DNA of 64,000 nt from Sphingopyxis sp. DBS4 (GTDB lineage: Bacteria; Pseudomonadota; Alphaproteobacteria; Sphingomonadales; Sphingomonadaceae), in the NCBI RefSeq assembly GCF_024628865.1, contig NZ_CP102384.1, forward strand, positions 1,685,001 to 1,749,000, in the 5' to 3' direction. Position 1 is the stretch's first letter. Every line of letters begins with the position of its first letter. The notes under the pieces are model-generated. The model did not search any database. It was not told where the DNA came from and was given only the letters and a program-made list of their open reading frames with translations. The translations under genes and the position numbers were made by a program. Shown here one piece after another: positions 17,267 to 25,883 of this stretch.

Positions 17267-17356
17267 TGGCGGACAGGGTGGGATTCGAACCCACGGTGAG
17301 CTTGCACCCACGGCGGTTTTCAAGACCGCTGCCTTAAACCACTCGGCCACCTGTCC
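17267..17356 (-). tRNA. tRNA-Ser (anticodon TGA)
   Basis: On the minus strand the gene begins GGACAGGTGGCCGAGTGG and ends GTTCGAATCCCACC...TGTCCGCCA with CCA encoded. The anticodon loop CTTGAAA gives TGA. A long variable arm (GTGGGTGCAAGCTCAC region) identifies a class II serine tRNA. Its 3' end is duplicated at 16305-16319, marking it as an integration target. Confidence 0.95.
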
Positions 17357-17498
17357 ACTGCCGCCGACATAGCGCGCGGCGCCCCCGCGGCAAGCAAAAG
17401 ATCGACGGCTCGGTTCGCCGCGCGAATGACTCGACCTGTCTCGCGGCGGATGGCGAAGCCGCGTGCATCTGGTTCAATCCGATTCTATGGGGTGGGAC

Positions 17499-18560
17499 AT
17501 GATGCACGCTAGAGGTTTCAGAATCGGTCGTCTTTCCAGCCTGCTGGGCTTCACCCTCTCGGCCTGGTCGATGGTGATGTCGGGCCCGCTCTACGCACAG
17601 AGCGACGCGGGATTTGACGCCTATGTCCAGTCGTTGTGGCCGAAAGCTCAGGCGCGCGGGGTTTCGCGCGCGACCTTCGACCGAGTGACGTCAGGATTGC
17701 GCTATAATCCCCGCGTCATCGCGCTCGACCGCGACAATCTCGGCGCGCCGCCGAATCCGAACACGCCGATTCCGGCCTTCGCACCCTATAAGGCGAAGCA
17801 TGTCGACGCGGCGCGGATCAACGGCGGGCGGCGCGTCCACGACCGGCTGCTGCCCCTGCTGTCGCGCATCGAGCAGCGCACCGGGGTGCCGACGAGCATC
17901 ATGATCGCGATCTTCGGTCACGAAACCGCCTATGGCGCGGTGACCGGCAATTTCGACCTGCCCGAGGCGCTGGCGACGCTCGCCTATGAAGGGCGGCGGC
18001 GCACCTTGTTCGAGCCCGAATTTATCGCGACGCTCGAAATGGTGCAAAAGGGCGTGCCGCGCGAGGTGCTCAAGGGAAGCTGGGCCGGCGCCTTCGGCTA
18101 TCCGCAATTCCTCCCCTCGGTCTATCTGCAAGTGGCCGAGGACGGCGATGGCGACGGCGTCGCGCGCATCTGGTCGAGCGAGGCCGACGCGATCGAATCG
18201 ATCGGCGCCTATCTGCGCCGCGCCGGCTGGCGGGCGGGGCAGCCATGGGGCGTCGCGGTGCAGGTGCCCGCGGGCTATAACCGCGCCGCGATGGCGAGCC
18301 GCCTGCAGCCGACGCGCTGCCCGCGCGTCTTCGCGCGCTACAGCCGCTGGCGCTCGATGGCCGAATGGCGCGCCGACGGTTTTCAGACGCTCAGCGGCCG
18401 CTGGCCCGACGGGCAGGTGCAGGCGACCTTGCTCGAACCCGACGGCCCGGGAAAAACCGCTTATTTGCTGACTGGCAACTATCGTGCGATATTGGACTAT
18501 AATTGTTCCAACTTTTACGCACTGTCTGTGGGGTTGCTGGCGGATGAAATCGATCGTTAG
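17499..18560 (+). CDS. Lytic murein transglycosylase, MltB/SltB family
   Basis: About 353 residues from an ATG at 17499 (17502 also possible); the start is placed just before a signal peptide-like LSSLLGFTLSAWSMVMSGPLYAQ. Catalytic region: SIMIAIFGHETAYGAVTGNF, in which the Glu of GHETAYG is the expected catalytic acid of MltB-type enzymes, then GSWAGAFGYPQFLPSVYLQV, the SLT_2 hallmark. No C-terminal peptidoglycan-binding repeat is seen; it ends shortly after the enzymatic domain. Cleaves the MurNAc-GlcNAc bond with anhydro product in the periplasm. Its stop overlaps the start of the RlpA-like gene, so both are made together with the DD-carboxypeptidase downstream. Confidence 0.9.
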   Translation: MMHARGFRIGRLSSLLGFTLSAWSMVMSGPLYAQSDAGFDAYVQSLWPKAQARGVSRATFDRVTSGLRYNPRVIALDRDNLGAPPNPNTPIPAFAPYKAKHVDAARINGGRRVHDRLLPLLSRIEQRTGVPTSIMIAIFGHETAYGAVTGNFDLPEALATLAYEGRRRTLFEPEFIATLEMVQKGVPREVLKGSWAGAFGYPQFLPSVYLQVAEDGDGDGVARIWSSEADAIESIGAYLRRAGWRAGQPWGVAVQVPAGYNRAAMASRLQPTRCPRVFARYSRWRSMAEWRADGFQTLSGRWPDGQVQATLLEPDGPGKTAYLLTGNYRAILDYNCSNFYALSVGLLADEIDR

Positions 18561-19497
18561 GGAGGGGGCCCTGATCGCAGGGGCGGCGTTGCTGCTTGCG
18601 GGATGCGGGGCAATGGATGGCAAGCGCGAGGGCGGGCCGGCCGCGGGCCCGACGCCCGCGCCGCTGGTCGAACGGGTCAGCGACACGCCTGTCAAGCTTG
18701 GCGATCCCTACACCATCGCCGGAGTCACTTACACGCCCGTCGACATCCCCGATTACGACGATGTCGGCTATGCGAGCTGGTATGGCGACGAACTCGCCGG
18801 AAAGCCGACCGCCAATGGCGAGACTTTCAATCCCGACGGCATCACCGCCGCGCACAAGACGCTGCCGATGCCGAGCTATGTCGAGGTGACCGCGCTCGAT
18901 ACCGGGCGCACGATCCTCGTCCGCGTCAACGATCGCGGACCGATGGTGGGCGACCGGCTGATCGACCTGTCGCGCGGCGCCGCCGAACAGCTCGGCATCA
19001 CCGGCGGCAACGCCGCGGTGCGGGTGCGCCGAACGAACCCGCCGCAGGCCGAACGCGCGCAGCTTCGTGCGGGCCGCGCGGTTCCCGAACGGATCGTGAC
19101 GCCCGACTCGCTGCTCGCGGTGTTGCGCAAGAAGCTCAAGGACCAGCCCGCGCCTAAGCCGACGCCTGTCGCGGCACAGCCCGCGCCGCCGGTGGCATCG
19201 GGCAAGGTCAAGCCCGGCGACGACCGTCTTGCGGTGCAGCCTTCCAAACCGGCCCTCAAGCCCGTTCCTGCCAAGCCCACCGCCGCCGCGGGTTCCTATC
19301 AGGTCCAGGTCGGCGCCTTCAGCACCGAAGCCCGCGCCGCCGCCGCCGCCAAGTCGGTTGGCGGGACCGTCGCAAAGGCGGGCAAATTTTGGCGGGTCCG
19401 CGTGGGGCCGTTCGCCAGCGACGCCGAAGCGCGCACCGCGCTCGACAAGGCCAGGGACAAGGGCTTCCGCGACGCGGCGGTCGTTCGCGATCGTTGA
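18544..19497 (+). CDS. rlpA: RlpA-like septal lipoprotein with SPOR domain
   Basis: About 317 residues, start ATG at 18544 inside the end of the transglycosylase gene (17-base overlap). Lipoprotein signal GAALLLAGCG gives a lipobox with the modified Cys. Double-psi beta-barrel domain at about residues 75-165 (SWYGDELAGKPTANGETFNP, VRVNDRGPMVGDRLIDLS). A Pro/Ala/Lys linker leads to a C-terminal SPOR domain of about 70 residues (GSYQVQVGAFSTEARAAAA, GKFWRVRVGPF) that binds denuded glycan strands at the division site. Family knowledge: RlpA is a septal ring protein, a lytic transglycosylase in Pseudomonas. Confidence 0.92.
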   Translation: MKSIVREGALIAGAALLLAGCGAMDGKREGGPAAGPTPAPLVERVSDTPVKLGDPYTIAGVTYTPVDIPDYDDVGYASWYGDELAGKPTANGETFNPDGITAAHKTLPMPSYVEVTALDTGRTILVRVNDRGPMVGDRLIDLSRGAAEQLGITGGNAAVRVRRTNPPQAERAQLRAGRAVPERIVTPDSLLAVLRKKLKDQPAPKPTPVAAQPAPPVASGKVKPGDDRLAVQPSKPALKPVPAKPTAAAGSYQVQVGAFSTEARAAAAAKSVGGTVAKAGKFWRVRVGPFASDAEARTALDKARDKGFRDAAVVRDR

Positions 19498-19505
19498 CAG
19501 CGGCG

Positions 19506-20729
19506 ATGCGAAGGCCGTTTTTCATCGCCAGGGCCGCAATCGGCAGTGGCGCGGCGCTGGCGCTTATCGCGGCCTTTCCGGCGGCTTCGGCAGGCGATGC
19601 GCATTCGAAATCGGCGCCCGCCAGCCGCCCGCTCTATATGACGCAGGCGCCGATCGTGATGCTCAAGGATCTCGATTCGGGCGCGATCCTCTTTTCGCGC
19701 GGCGCCGAAAAGCGCTTCCCGCCCGCCTCGATGGCGAAGGTGATGACCGCCTATATCGTGCTCGACCTGATCGAAAAGGGCGAGCTACCGCGTGATCGGA
19801 TCATCACCGTCAGCCAGGCGACGTGGAAGAAATGGAACGGCAGCAACGGCGGCTCGACGATGTTCCTGCGCTCGGGCGAGAAAATCTCGGTCGATGAACT
19901 GCTCAAGGGGCTGATCACCGTATCGGCGAACGACGCCGCCGCCGCACTGGCGGTGGGGATCGACGGCAGCGAAGAGGCTTTCGTCAAGCGAATGAACGCG
20001 ATGGCATCGAAACTTGGCATGACGTCGAGTCATTTCGGCACCCCGAACGGCTGGCCCGACGGCGGCGTGACCAAGGTCAGCGCCGCCGACCTGATCCTGC
20101 TCGCCGACCGCCTGATCCGCGAGCATCCGCGCGACTATGCGCGCTATTTTTCGCTGCCGAAACTCCAGCACGGCAAGAGCCCTGACGGCAAGCCGATCGT
20201 CCAGCCGAACACCAATCCGATTCTCGGCCGCGTCGAGGGGGTCGATGGGCTCAAGACCGGCCATACTGTCGAAGCGGGCTATTGCTTCCTCGGCTCGGCG
20301 AAGCGCGGCGGGCGGCGGTTGATCATGGTCGTCGCCGGCATGTCGAGCGACAAGGCGCGCCGCGACGAAGCCGCGCGGCTGATGAGCTGGGGCTTCGAGC
20401 AATGGGAAGGGCGCGAACTCGTGCCCGCGGGCGCGAAGATCGGCCGCATCGACGTGGGGCAGGGGCGTGCGCCCGCCGTCGTCGCCGAAGCGGCGATGCC
20501 GGTGCGGATGACCGTTCCGCGCGGCCATGCCGGCGGCTATAGCGCAGTGATGCGCAGTCATTCCCCCGTTCAGGCCCCCGTCGCGCGCGGGGCGCGGATC
20601 GCCGACCTGGTCGTGACCCCCGATGGCCTGCCGCCGCAGGTCACGCCGCTGCTCGCCGCGAACGATGTCGGCGCGGGCGGTTTCGGGGCAAGGCTGCGCA
20701 CCGGATTCTACCGGCTGACCGGCTGGTGA
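19506..20729 (+). CDS. D-alanyl-D-alanine carboxypeptidase (PBP5/6 type, peptidase S11)
   Basis: About 407 residues with start ATG at 19506, eight bases after the RlpA stop. Signal peptide ARAAIGSGAALALIAAFPAA. The three active-site motifs are present: SMAK (SxxK) within PPASMAKVMTAYI, SAND (SxN) and KTGHT (KTG). A C-terminal PBP5-like beta-domain follows at about residue 300 onward and the end FYRLTGW looks like a short amphipathic anchor. Trims the fifth D-Ala from peptidoglycan stems in the periplasm. Its stop overlaps the GTG of tmk by four bases, linking wall and DNA-metabolism genes in one transcript. Confidence 0.93.
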   Translation: MRRPFFIARAAIGSGAALALIAAFPAASAGDAHSKSAPASRPLYMTQAPIVMLKDLDSGAILFSRGAEKRFPPASMAKVMTAYIVLDLIEKGELPRDRIITVSQATWKKWNGSNGGSTMFLRSGEKISVDELLKGLITVSANDAAAALAVGIDGSEEAFVKRMNAMASKLGMTSSHFGTPNGWPDGGVTKVSAADLILLADRLIREHPRDYARYFSLPKLQHGKSPDGKPIVQPNTNPILGRVEGVDGLKTGHTVEAGYCFLGSAKRGGRRLIMVVAGMSSDKARRDEAARLMSWGFEQWEGRELVPAGAKIGRIDVGQGRAPAVVAEAAMPVRMTVPRGHAGGYSAVMRSHSPVQAPVARGARIADLVVTPDGLPPQVTPLLAANDVGAGGFGARLRTGFYRLTGW

Positions 20730-21349
20730 GCGGCCGCTTCATCACCCTCGAGGGCGGCGAAGGGGTCGGCAAGTCGACCCAGATCCGCGCGCTGTCCGCC
20801 GCGCTCGCCGCGCGCGGGGTCGAGGTTGTCGCAACCCGCGAACCCGGCGGCAGCGCTGGCGCCGAGGCCATTCGCGCGCTGCTGATGGAGGGCAGCGACG
20901 ACCGCTGGGATGCGCGAAGCGAGGCTTTGCTCTTCGCCGCGGCGCGCGCCGACCATGTCGCGCGCACGATCCGCCCCGCGCTGGAGCGCGGCGCGTGGGT
21001 GCTCTGCGACCGCTTCGTCGACAGCTCGCGCGCCTATCAGGGCGGCGGCGGCGGCATCACCGACGGCGATCTGCTGGCGCTCCACGGCTTCGGCTCGCTC
21101 GGGCTGCTCCCCGATCGCACCTTCCTGCTGACCGTCAGCGCGCGCGAGGCCGACCGGCGGCTCGCGGTGCGCGATGCCGCGGGCGCCGACCGCATGGGCA
21201 GCAAGCCCGCCGACTATCAGGCCCGCCTCGCCGCGCGCTTTGCCGAAATGGCGGCGGCCGAACCCGACCGCTGGCGCGTGATCGACGCCGACGCGCCCGC
21301 CGAGGCGGTGACCGCCGCGATCATCGCCGAACTGGAGCCTTGGCTGTGA
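20726..21349 (+). CDS. tmk: Thymidylate kinase
   Basis: A 207-residue dTMP kinase with GTG start overlapping the carboxypeptidase stop (GTGA). P-loop LEGGEGVGKSTQ, DR(F/Y) motif CDRFVDSSRAYQ, and a LID-like segment around READRRLAVRDAAGADR. ATREPGGS matches the TREPGG signature. Makes dTDP from dTMP. Its end overlaps holB by four bases, the tmk-holB pairing conserved in most bacteria. Confidence 0.96.
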   Translation: MSGRFITLEGGEGVGKSTQIRALSAALAARGVEVVATREPGGSAGAEAIRALLMEGSDDRWDARSEALLFAAARADHVARTIRPALERGAWVLCDRFVDSSRAYQGGGGGITDGDLLALHGFGSLGLLPDRTFLLTVSAREADRRLAVRDAAGADRMGSKPADYQARLAARFAEMAAAEPDRWRVIDADAPAEAVTAAIIAELEPWL

Positions 21350-22326
21350 CGCTGATCGGTCATAGCGAAGCCGAAAAGGCGTTTCTGGAGGCGTGGCAGG
21401 GCGGCCGGCTGCACCATGCCTGGCTGCTCGCCGGGCCGCAGGGGATGGGGAAGGGGGCCTTCGCCGCGCGCGTCGCACGCTTCCTCGCCACCCACGGCCG
21501 GGCAGGCGCAGGGCAGGCGATCACTCTCGACGATCCGGGTGACACCGCCGCGAGCAAGCTCGTCGAGGCGGGCAACCATCCTGAAATCATTCCGCTCGCA
21601 CGCCAGCCGAAGGACAAGGGCAAGGAGCTCGCACGCAACATCACGATCGACCAGGTGCGCGGTGTCATCCGCCGGCTGCACCTGTCGCTGTCGCTCGGCG
21701 ACTGGCGCGTGATCATCGTCGATGCGGTCGACGACCTCGAAACCGACGGCGCCAATGCGCTACTCAAGACGCTCGAAGAGCCGCCCGCGCAGACGCTGTT
21801 CCTGCTCGTCAGCCACTCGCCGGGGCGCCTGCTGCCGACGATCCGGTCGCGCTGTCGAATCCTGCGTTTTCAACCGGTTGAGCATGACGTCATGACATCG
21901 TGGCTGCACGATCTGCGCCCGATGATCGACATGGCCGAACTGCGCGCGATCGTATCCGCGTCGGGCGGCGTGCCGGGCAAGGCCCTCGCGCTGATCGACA
22001 GCGACGTCGCCGCGGTGGAAGCGAAGCTGCTCGCGATCGCGAACGGCGGCGATCCCGGCAACCGCCTGCGCGAGGCGCTCGCGCGCGAGGTTGGCGGGAC
22101 GAGCAATCGCGCGCGGCTCGAGCTGGTGATCGATATCGTTCCCGGCCTGCTCGCGCGGCTGGCGCACGAGCGTCCGATCGCCGAGATCGCGCCAGTGCTC
22201 GCGCAATGGGACCGCGTGCAGCGCACCGTGCGCGACGCGGTTCGTGGATCCTATGACGGCGCGATGGTCGGTTTCGAGATCGGCAACTGCCTTGCCGAAC
22301 TCGCACCGCGCGAGCGCGCGCGATAA
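21346..22326 (+). CDS. holB: DNA polymerase III delta' subunit
   Basis: About 326 residues with GTG at 21346 overlapping the tmk stop. N-terminal AAA+ domain: HHAWLLAGPQGMGKGAFAAR is the altered P-loop expected of the non-hydrolysing delta' subunit, followed by IIVDAVDDLETDGANALLKT and EEPPAQTLFLLVSHSP (sensor 1). SRCRILRF matches the SRC motif with the arginine finger. C-terminal collar helices occupy the remainder. Part of the sliding-clamp loader. The sequence from 22327 to the metG start is GC-rich with short inverted repeats and no gene. Confidence 0.93.
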   Translation: MTLIGHSEAEKAFLEAWQGGRLHHAWLLAGPQGMGKGAFAARVARFLATHGRAGAGQAITLDDPGDTAASKLVEAGNHPEIIPLARQPKDKGKELARNITIDQVRGVIRRLHLSLSLGDWRVIIVDAVDDLETDGANALLKTLEEPPAQTLFLLVSHSPGRLLPTIRSRCRILRFQPVEHDVMTSWLHDLRPMIDMAELRAIVSASGGVPGKALALIDSDVAAVEAKLLAIANGGDPGNRLREALAREVGGTSNRARLELVIDIVPGLLARLAHERPIAEIAPVLAQWDRVQRTVRDAVRGSYDGAMVGFEIGNCLAELAPRERAR

Positions 22327-22397
22327 CCCTGCCCCTGGAGAGGGGGAGGGCGAAGGCCGCCCTTCCCCTCGCGCCCCGCACCCGCTAAGGCGCGCGC

Positions 22398-23966
22398 ATG
22401 TCCGAGCCTTTTTATATCACCACCGCCATCAGCTATCCCAACGGCCGTCCGCACATCGGCCATGCCTATGAGGCCATTGCCACCGACGTCATGGCGCGGT
22501 TCCAGCGCGCACGCGGTCGCGACGTGCGCCTCGTCACCGGGACCGACGAGCATGGGCTGAAGATGTTCCAGACCGCGCGCAATCAAGGCCGTGAAACGAT
22601 CGATCTTGCCGATGAAATGTCGGGATATTTCCGTGAGATGTATGCCAAGCTGAATATCAGCTATGACAATTTCATGCGCACCTCCGACCCTGCGCATCAT
22701 CGCGCGTCGCAGGCGATCTGGCAGGCGATGGAAGCAAATGGCGACCTTTACCTCGACCGCTACGAGGGCTGGTATTCGGTTCGCGACGAAGCTTTCTACG
22801 ACGAAGACGAACTCACCGACGGGGAGGGGGGCGTCCGCCTGTCGCCGCAGGGCACCCCCGTCGAATGGACGGTCGAGGAAAGCTGGTTCTTCCGCCTGTC
22901 GAACTATCAGGACAAGCTGCTCACCCTCTATGCCGAACAGCCCGATTTCATCCGCCCCGAAAGCCGCCGCAACGAGGTGCTGCGCTTCGTGGAGGGCGGG
23001 CTCAAGGATCTCAGCGTCTCGCGCACCAGCTTCGACTGGGGCGTACCGGTGCCGGGCTCGCCCGGGCATGTCATGTATGTCTGGGTCGACGCGCTGACCA
23101 CCTATCTCTCGGGGCTCGGCTACCCCGATACCGACGGAGATTTCGGCAAATTCTGGCCCGCGAATATCCATATGATCGGCAAGGATATCGTTCGTTTTCA
23201 TACGGTTTACTGGCCGGCCTTCCTGATGAGCGCCAAATTGCCGCTGCCCCAACAGGTGTTCGGCCACGGCTTCCTGCTCAACCGCGGCGAAAAGATGTCG
23301 AAATCGCTCGGCAACGTCGTCGATCCGATGGAGCTGGCCGAGCGTTTCGGGGTCGATGCACTACGCTATTATCTGCTCCGCGAAGTCAGTTTCGGACAGG
23401 ACGGCAGCTATTCGGCCGAAGCGATCGTGCGCACCGCCAATGCCGACCTCGCGAACAGCTTCGGCAATCTCGCGCAGCGCAGTTTGTCGATGATTTTCAA
23501 GAATCTGGATGGAGTAATTTCCACCGATTACACGCCATCGCAGGAGGATGCCGACCTGCTCGCCGACCTGCTCGCGATGGCCGAAGAGCGCCTGCCGCGC
23601 GAATTCGAGCAGCTCGCTTTCTCGATCGGGATCGAGGACTGGATCCGCGCCGTCTTCGCCTGCAACCAATATGTCGATGCACAGGCGCCCTGGGCGCTGC
23701 GCAAGAGTGATCCCGAACGGATGCGCGCGGTGCTGATGACCTTGTTCCAGGCGGTGCGGACGCTCGCGATCGCGATCCGCCCGGTGGTGCCCGATTCCGC
23801 CGACAAATTGCTCGACCAGATGGGCATCGCCGCCGACGCGCGCGATTTCGCGGCGCTCGCCGACCGGGACTGGTTCGCGAAACTCGCCGCGAGCGGTTTC
23901 ACGCTGGGCCAGCCCGTTCCCATCTTTCCCCGCCTCGAACTGCCCGAGGGGGAAGGGGAGGCCTGA
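22398..23966 (+). CDS. metG: Methionyl-tRNA synthetase
   Basis: A 522-residue class I aminoacyl-tRNA synthetase. HIGH motif in NGRPHIGHAYEAIATDVMAR, KMSKS motif in NRGEKMSKSLGNVVDP, and the anticodon-binding helical domain at about 390-520 (ACNQYVDAQAPWALRK). The connective-peptide region lacks the four zinc cysteines of the E. coli type (YEGWYSVRDEAFYDEDEL instead), and there is no C-terminal tRNA-binding domain, so it is the short single-knuckle, zinc-free type found in alphaproteobacteria. Stop overlaps the tatD start (TGATG). Confidence 0.96.
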   Translation: MSEPFYITTAISYPNGRPHIGHAYEAIATDVMARFQRARGRDVRLVTGTDEHGLKMFQTARNQGRETIDLADEMSGYFREMYAKLNISYDNFMRTSDPAHHRASQAIWQAMEANGDLYLDRYEGWYSVRDEAFYDEDELTDGEGGVRLSPQGTPVEWTVEESWFFRLSNYQDKLLTLYAEQPDFIRPESRRNEVLRFVEGGLKDLSVSRTSFDWGVPVPGSPGHVMYVWVDALTTYLSGLGYPDTDGDFGKFWPANIHMIGKDIVRFHTVYWPAFLMSAKLPLPQQVFGHGFLLNRGEKMSKSLGNVVDPMELAERFGVDALRYYLLREVSFGQDGSYSAEAIVRTANADLANSFGNLAQRSLSMIFKNLDGVISTDYTPSQEDADLLADLLAMAEERLPREFEQLAFSIGIEDWIRAVFACNQYVDAQAPWALRKSDPERMRAVLMTLFQAVRTLAIAIRPVVPDSADKLLDQMGIAADARDFAALADRDWFAKLAASGFTLGQPVPIFPRLELPEGEGEA

Positions 23967-24742
23967 TGCTCGTCGATTCGCACTGTCACCTCAACTACAA
24001 GGGCCTTGCCGAGCAGCAGGGCGAGGTGCTGGCGCGGGCTCGCGAAAGAGGCGTCACGGCGATGCTCAACATCGCGACGCGCGAAAGCGAATGGGACGAT
24101 GTGCTTGCAGCGGCCGAGGCCAACGCCGACGTCTGGGCCAGCGTCGGCATCCATCCGCACGACGCCGATCATCATCCCGACGTCGATACCGCGAAGCTGG
24201 TCCGCCGCGCCGCGCACCCGCGCGTCATCGGGATCGGTGAGACCGGGCTCGACTATTATTACGACAAGAGCGATCGCGCGCGGCAGCAGGACAGTTTCCG
24301 CCGCCATATTCATGCGTCGCAGGAAACCGGCCTGCCGATCATCGTCCACACGCGCGAGGCCGAAGCCGACACGCTCGCGCTGCTTGGCGAGGAGATGGGA
24401 AGGGCGGTCTTCCCCGGCGTGATCCATTGCTTCACCGCCAGCGATGATTTCGCGCGCCGCGCGCTCGATCTCGGCCTCTATATCTCGATCTCGGGGATCG
24501 TGACCTTCAAGAATGCCGCCGACCTGCAGGCGACCGCGCGGTGGCTGCCGCAGGAGCGGCTGCTGATCGAAACCGACTCCCCCTTCCTCGCCCCCATCCC
24601 GCACCGCGGAAAGACCGGCGAGCCGGCCTTTGTCGCCGACACACTCGCCTATCTCGCCGACCTGCGCGGGGAGGAGGTCGACACGCTGGCGGCGGCGACG
24701 AGCACCAATTTCTACAAGCTTTTCAACAAGGCGGTACCATGA
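23966..24742 (+). CDS. tatD: TatD-family metal-dependent deoxyribonuclease
   Basis: A 258-residue TIM-barrel hydrolase. Metal ligands of the family are visible in order: DSHCHLNY, IHPHD, IGETGLDYYY, HTREAEAD, HCFTASDDF and ETDSPFLAP. Family knowledge: 3'-5' exonuclease activity in DNA repair or turnover. Translationally coupled to metG, a common neighbour. A palindromic repeat follows. Confidence 0.94.
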   Translation: MLVDSHCHLNYKGLAEQQGEVLARARERGVTAMLNIATRESEWDDVLAAAEANADVWASVGIHPHDADHHPDVDTAKLVRRAAHPRVIGIGETGLDYYYDKSDRARQQDSFRRHIHASQETGLPIIVHTREAEADTLALLGEEMGRAVFPGVIHCFTASDDFARRALDLGLYISISGIVTFKNAADLQATARWLPQERLLIETDSPFLAPIPHRGKTGEPAFVADTLAYLADLRGEEVDTLAAATSTNFYKLFNKAVP

Positions 24743-24769
24743 CGTCACAAGGCGTCGAGTCTCCAAAAT

Positions 24770-24857
24770 CCGTTCGCCCTGAGCTTGTCGAAGGGCCGTT
24801 CTTTCTTTTGACGCGGCAAGAAGAAGGGCGGTGCTTCGACAAGCTCAGCACGAACGG
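24770..24857. repeat. Palindromic repeat, GAGCTTGTCGAAG/CTTCGACAAGCTC family
   Basis: Left arm CCGTTCGCCCTGAGCTTGTC begins at 24770 and right arm ACAAGCTCAGCACGAACGG ends at 24857, with partial inner pairing (TTCTTTCTT against AAGAAGAA). A third dispersed repeat family in this window, located between tatD and the phnP-like gene. Confidence 0.85.
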
Positions 24858-24872
24858 CTTGGTGCTGAAATC

Positions 24873-25637
24873 ATGAAGGTCCGCATCCTTGGTTGCGGGA
24901 CCTCATCGGGTGTGCCGCGGATCGGCAACGACTGGGGCGCGTGCGATCCCGACAATATACGCAACCTGCGCAGCCGCGCCTCGATCATGATCTCACTCGG
25001 TGGCTTTCGCATCATCGTCGACACCAGTCCCGACATGCGGCTGCAACTGCTCGACGCCGGCGTGGGCGAGGTCGATGCCGTCATCTGGACCCACGAGCAC
25101 GCCGATCACACCCACGGCCTCGACGATCTGCGCCAGATCATGCACCTCCGCCGGTCGGCGGTTCCCGCTTATGCACGCGCGCATGTGCTCGACATATTGA
25201 AGTGGCGTTTCACTTACGCCTTTGCGGGCAACGCCGGCTATCCGGCGTCGGTCGATCCGATCGATCTTGAGGATCATCAGTCGATCGGGCCGATCGAGGT
25301 GTCGGCGCTCGAAATGCCGCACGGCCCGATAAAGGCGACCGGGCTGATCTTCAGCGATGGTGCGCACAAGATCGCCTATGCGACTGATTTTTCGAAATTC
25401 ACCGACGAGATGGTCGATTTCTTCCAAGGCGTCGATCTGTTCGTGATCGACTCGCTCCGCCGCTATCCGCATCCGACGCATCCGCATCTGGCGATGACGC
25501 TCGAAGGGCTCGCCAAGGTCGGTCATCCGCGCGCGATCATCACGCACATGGACAATACGATGGACTATGACGATCTGGCGGCCGAATTGCCGCCGGGCGT
25601 CGAGCCGGGCTATGACGGGCTGGAGGTGCAATTATGA
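24873..25637 (+). CDS. MBL-fold hydrolase, PhnP-like
   Basis: About 254 residues from the ATG at 24873, the first start outside the palindromic repeat. The N-terminus MKVRILGCGTSSGVPRIG and the metal motif WTHEHADHTHGLDDLR are those of PhnP/cyclic phosphate phosphodiesterases and their relatives; further ligands sit in MPHGPIKATG, ATDFS and ITHMDN. In alphaproteobacteria this gene is regularly found after tatD/metG, away from phosphonate genes, so a role in nucleotide or tRNA-related phosphodiester hydrolysis is more likely than phosphonate use. Overlaps the next small gene by four bases. Confidence 0.87.
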   Translation: MKVRILGCGTSSGVPRIGNDWGACDPDNIRNLRSRASIMISLGGFRIIVDTSPDMRLQLLDAGVGEVDAVIWTHEHADHTHGLDDLRQIMHLRRSAVPAYARAHVLDILKWRFTYAFAGNAGYPASVDPIDLEDHQSIGPIEVSALEMPHGPIKATGLIFSDGAHKIAYATDFSKFTDEMVDFFQGVDLFVIDSLRRYPHPTHPHLAMTLEGLAKVGHPRAIITHMDNTMDYDDLAAELPPGVEPGYDGLEVQL

Positions 25638-25816
25638 GCGGCAACAGCGCGGTCGACCTGATCTGGTTCGCCGGAGCCTTCGCGCTGGTGCTGAGCGCGC
25701 TCGTCACACGCCGCATCAAATTCTCCGACAGCATCAAGATGGCGCTCGCGTGGATCGCGATCTTCGGGCTGATCTTTCTGGCAGTCTGGACGTTCCAGAC
25801 GGTGCGTGGGGGATGA
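25634..25816 (+). CDS. Small two-helix membrane protein
   Basis: A 60-residue protein with two predicted membrane helices (DLIWFAGAFALVLSALV and ALAWIAIFGLIFLAVWTF) joined by a short basic turn. Its ATG overlaps the preceding stop (ATGA), which supports real translation. The sequence resembles the N-terminal membrane part of TIGR02281-type aspartic proteases, but no protease domain follows. Function unknown. Confidence 0.7.
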   Translation: MSGNSAVDLIWFAGAFALVLSALVTRRIKFSDSIKMALAWIAIFGLIFLAVWTFQTVRGG

Positions 25817-25858
25817 AGCATCGGGCTCGCTCCCTCTCCATCTCCATATTTATTTAAC

Positions 25859-25872
25859 ATAATATATATTAT
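25859..25872. promoter_or_regulatory. AT-only palindrome upstream of mazG
   Basis: ATAATATATATTAT is a perfect 14-base palindrome in an AT-rich stretch (about 25845-25883) that contrasts with the GC-rich surroundings. It ends 11 bases before the mazG ATG. It may be a promoter/operator or simply an AT-rich unpaired leader that substitutes for the missing Shine-Dalgarno sequence. Confidence 0.4.
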
Positions 25873-25883
25873 CGGATAATAAG

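Noticed and set aside
17499..19497. Lytic transglycosylase and RlpA as part of a phage lysis module near the integrase scar
   Set aside because: Both have chromosomal gene neighbours, host signal sequences and coupled housekeeping genes; they are normal wall-remodelling enzymes.
22327..22397. Small inverted repeats between holB and metG as a terminator or T-box
   Set aside because: Too short and GC-rich, no T run, no conserved RNA element; the tmk-holB-metG-tatD run looks continuous.
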